Below, one piece after another: positions 52,780 to 55,139 of a DNA stretch of 55,139 nt; positions within the stretch are counted from its first letter, which is position 1, and each line of letters opens with the position of its first letter. The translations under genes and the position numbers were made by a program. The DNA comes from Candidatus Sulfopaludibacter sp. SbA3. GTDB lineage: Bacteria > Acidobacteriota > Terriglobia > Bryobacterales > Bryobacteraceae. The DNA lies in contig CAMDED010000036.1 in the NCBI GenBank assembly GCA_945893365.1, positions 1-55,139 of the forward strand. Reading direction: 5' to 3'. The notes under the pieces were generated by a model. That model was not told the DNA's origin. It ran no database searches and saw only the letters and a list, made by a program, of their open reading frames with translations.

Positions 52780-54015
52780 CTAATCCATGATAGCGGAAGC
52801 GCCAATGGACATGAATGCGTTACGCTCGTCCGACGCACCCTGGCGCTGAACGAGAAAGACTCCGAGCAGATCTTTCTTCGGATCCACCCAGCCATGCGTT
52901 CCGAACGCGCCGCCGTGTCCGTAAGCGCCAATGGAGGCGAGCGGCAGCGACAAGCTGCCCATGGGATCCCGCACCAGAGCCCAGGACAAGCCGTATCCGA
53001 GGCCCGATGCGTTTGCTTTGAGGTCGCCCGTATGGAGCGCGGTCATCACCTGAATTGTGGATTTCGAAAGAAGACGCTTGCCGTTGTACGCGCCGCCGTT
53101 GAGCATCATCTGGTAGAAAGCGGCGAGATCGGCCGCCGTCGAGTACATTCCGCCCTCCGGCAGGGAGTACTTCGCGCCCTTGCGGAACTTGAGCGGACCT
53201 CCGCCCAGAGTCTCTTCGCCCATCTCCTTCAGCTTTCCGTTTTCGAGCGTGTAGCAGGATGCGATGCGGCCGTGCTTCTCGGCGGGCGGGAAAATGTAGC
53301 TGTCCTTCATGCCGAGCGGCTGGAAGATGCGCGACTCGAGAAACCGTTCAAACGGCTGATCGGCCAACACTTCGACAATGCGGGCCGCGGTTGCGATGCC
53401 GATGTTGCTGTATTGCCACTTCGTGCCGGGCTCGAAATCGAGCGGATGCTGCGAGCCCATGGCGACCACCTGCGAGAGCGGCATGCTCATCCACGTTTTC
53501 AGGTTGTTGAACGATGGGGGGAGGTTGGCGTACATCCCGGACGTATGCGTCAGCAGATCGCGAATCGTGATGGGGCGCGACGGACGTTTGAGGTTGCGCG
53601 TGCCGCCATCCTCGCCGGCGACCATCCACTGGCCGCGAAACTCGGGCAAATGCTTCTCGACGGGGTCGGAAATCGCCAGCTTCCCCTCTTCCATCAGAAT
53701 CATGACTGCAACCCCAACCACGGGCTTCGTCATCGACATGATCTGGAAAATCGTGTCGGGCTTCATGGGCGTCTTCGCCGCGAGATCCTGGTAGCCGACG
53801 GCCTCAAGTGAAGCGAGCGCACCGTGGCGCTGCAGGAGCGTGACCGTGCCCGCCACGGTACCCTTCTCGACGAAGGATTTCATTCGGACCGGAATCCGCG
53901 CCAGGCGCTCCGGGTCCATGCCCGCCTTCGAGGTGTCGACCGCGGGCGGGGCGGCGAAAACCGCGTGAGCCAGCAGGACTGGCGTGGCGAAGAAAAACAT
54001 CCGTCGTGTCGTCAT
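52780..54015 (-). CDS. Class-C beta-lactamase-like serine hydrolase
   Basis: 411 residues from ATG 54015; a longer frame to 54117 has no similarity. A signal peptide (TTRRMFFFATPVLLAHAVFA) is followed by the serine hydrolase fold. The catalytic SxxK is in IFQIMSMTKPVVG, the YxN is in KWQYSNIGIATA, and the C-terminal HGG is in YGHGGAFGTHGWVDP. YxN and HGG placement fits esterases and D-aminopeptidase or DD-peptidase relatives more than true AmpC. The substrate is unknown. It is the first gene of the four-gene minus-strand group with the BNR protein, sigma factor and kinase. Confidence 0.9.
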   Translation of the reverse strand: MTTRRMFFFATPVLLAHAVFAAPPAVDTSKAGMDPERLARIPVRMKSFVEKGTVAGTVTLLQRHGALASLEAVGYQDLAAKTPMKPDTIFQIMSMTKPVVGVAVMILMEEGKLAISDPVEKHLPEFRGQWMVAGEDGGTRNLKRPSRPITIRDLLTHTSGMYANLPPSFNNLKTWMSMPLSQVVAMGSQHPLDFEPGTKWQYSNIGIATAARIVEVLADQPFERFLESRIFQPLGMKDSYIFPPAEKHGRIASCYTLENGKLKEMGEETLGGGPLKFRKGAKYSLPEGGMYSTAADLAAFYQMMLNGGAYNGKRLLSKSTIQVMTALHTGDLKANASGLGYGLSWALVRDPMGSLSLPLASIGAYGHGGAFGTHGWVDPKKDLLGVFLVQRQGASDERNAFMSIGASAIMD

Positions 54016-54382
54016 CGTGAAACTCCTCACATCTAAAACTTCGTTTGTTGCCAGACAGCAAAAGCGCACTTCTCCGTCAACTTGCATCAACTTCTCACGT
54101 AAGTGGATTATTTGCAATGTCCGTCACCGACGCCTCTCCATGGACGGTTACGGTCTCATCCGAATGGACGAGGGTCTGTCATAGCGTGAAACGAAAATGA
54201 CGAAATCGACGCCGGAAACGGTCAGGAACGCTGTTTTGCCATCTGAACGGTCTCGGAGGGGTGCGCGAAATCGGGATTAGCTTCGTTATTCTCGGGGCTC
54301 GGTTCCGGCCGGGCAGCGGTTCGGGAGGCAGTTCGGAAACGGGGCTGGCGGTATACTGACCTCCTGTAACGGCTGGTTTTCT
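54016..54382. other. Intergenic, no gene recognised
   Basis: 367 bases upstream of the hydrolase operon and downstream of the next minus-strand gene. It should contain the hydrolase operon promoter on the minus strand, but I can point to no clear -35/-10 pair. No repeat or RNA structure was recognised. Confidence 0.4.
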
Positions 54383-54910
54383 TCAGTTCCAGGCTTCCTC
54401 CCGGCGGTGGTCGTCGCGCAGACGCATGAGGTTTGTCGAGCGCTCTTTGAAACATCCGGAAAACATCCGCTGGAGACGGGCCTCATAGTGGTGAAGGAGG
54501 TTAAGATCCGGCGTCGCCGAGAGTTGGGTGAAGGGGCGAGCATGGTGCATGCAGGGGTTCGTGCCGCCTTGATCTCGAATGTTTTCATCCAGAAGGCTGG
54601 TCTCCATAGCGCAAGCGCGGCGCATGCGCCAAAAAGCGGAGACGATTTCTTCGATGAGACCGTCTTCGACACCGTCGAGGGGGAGGAAGCGGTCGCGAAA
54701 CTGGCGGTGTAGCCCCTCGAAGTTTGCCAGCGATTCAACGTCAAGCAAGACGCAACTGGCGAGGAGACCATGGCGATACGCGTTCTGAGCGGAACGCGCG
54801 AGACCGGCGGGAGTTTTGCGGCCGTGGCCAAGAGCACCGTTGGCACGGGCAGCAACTGGATGCGCGTGAGAGATAGCTGCCAGAGCGCGATATTGTCTTG
54901 CATAAACCAC
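54383..54910 (-). CDS. Hypothetical protein of the RANGA...TPEGKARSxxNAxRHG family
   Basis: 175 residues if the GTG at 54910 is the start; the frame is open to 55099. The N-terminal core is AARANGALGHGRKTPAGLAR, SAQNAYRHGLLASCVLLDVE, SLANFEGLHRQFRDRFLPLD, VEDGLIEEIVSAFWRMRRAC, AMETSLLDENI. This small family occurs in many copies in Solibacter-like genomes and near mobile elements; its first 20 residues resemble a helix-rich DNA-binding tail. Function unknown. The start codon is not certain and the remaining 229 bases to the window end show no gene I can support. Confidence 0.7.
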   Translation of the reverse strand: MVYARQYRALAAISHAHPVAARANGALGHGRKTPAGLARSAQNAYRHGLLASCVLLDVESLANFEGLHRQFRDRFLPLDGVEDGLIEEIVSAFWRMRRACAMETSLLDENIRDQGGTNPCMHHARPFTQLSATPDLNLLHHYEARLQRMFSGCFKERSTNLMRLRDDHRREEAWN

Positions 54911-55139
54911 GATGCAATGAAAAATAGACCACTGAAAGGAGCTTCTGCGGATCGGACGCCAAAACCGCTTAGCTGATTTGCGCGGCTCGAATAGTATATT
55001 CCAATCGAAGAATGAGCCTGAAGGAGGAAGGGAGCGAACAGCCGCGGGGCCTCCTTTCTTGAGTTGAGAATGACCAAAAACTGCCCATACGCCGTACAAT
55101 CTCCGGGGCCGACCAACGGGAGGTGGGACACCGCCCCCG

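Overview
The window reads as chromosomal DNA of a flagellated, GC-rich bacterium, most likely Acidobacteriota of the Bryobacterales/Solibacter type. That placement is an inference from gene content: TolB-like PD40 propellers, an ECF sigma factor next to a Ser/Thr kinase with TPR repeats, PQQ-like propellers beside a DUF1501 protein, and a complete P/L-ring flagellar gene set. I could not run a phylogeny.

Region 1 (1-1989) is the translation/transcription cluster: 3' end of tuf, rpmG, tRNA-Trp(CCA), secE, nusG, rplK. The usual continuation (rplA-rplJ-rplL-rpoBC) is absent. Region 2 (1990-7086) is scrambled instead. It holds an IS630-type transposase remnant, two truncated copies of the 5' part of an aldehyde dehydrogenase gene, a secreted PD40 propeller gene, and a BsuBI/PstI-type restriction-modification pair whose methylase is open while its endonuclease is split by a one-base frameshift. 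The intact aldehyde dehydrogenase follows (7087-8505), so the propeller gene and the R-M pair each lie between repeats of the same sequence.

Region 3 (8572-11085) is an ECF sigma factor, an overlapping zinc-finger anti-sigma factor with a HEAT-repeat outer domain, and an exported double-PDZ protein. Region 4 (11196-28472) is a divergent flagellar locus. The minus-strand operon is fliK-flgD-flgE-fliN-fliO-fliP-fliQ-fliR-flhB-flhA-flhF-fliA-fliN/Y-like-hypothetical. The plus-strand operon is flgF-flgG-flgA-flgH-flgI-flgJ-flgM. Sigma-28 (FliA) and its antagonist FlgM are both here, and a near-consensus sigma-28 promoter lies just before flgM. fliF/G/M, motAB, flagellin and flhG are not in the window.

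Region 5 (28483-37613): yjbQ overlaps glmS, then a second PD40 protein, then a surface-polysaccharide ABC exporter coupled to GDP-fucose synthesis (gmd, fcl), then arginine decarboxylase. Region 6 (37737-40573) is a small accessory island: a VapBC-like pair whose toxin has an in-frame stop, a BrnT toxin with a non-BrnA partner, and a membrane-anchored pentapeptide-repeat protein. Region 7 (40859-48296) is a run of exported proteins: three PQQ-like propellers, an iron-type alcohol dehydrogenase and a DUF1501 protein, with a double-hairpin repeat sitting in the 5' coding part of one of them. Region 8 (48339-54910, minus strand) is a tightly packed set of class-C beta-lactamase-like hydrolase, BNR propeller, ECF sigma factor and Ser/Thr kinase-TPR protein, preceded by a hypothetical gene.
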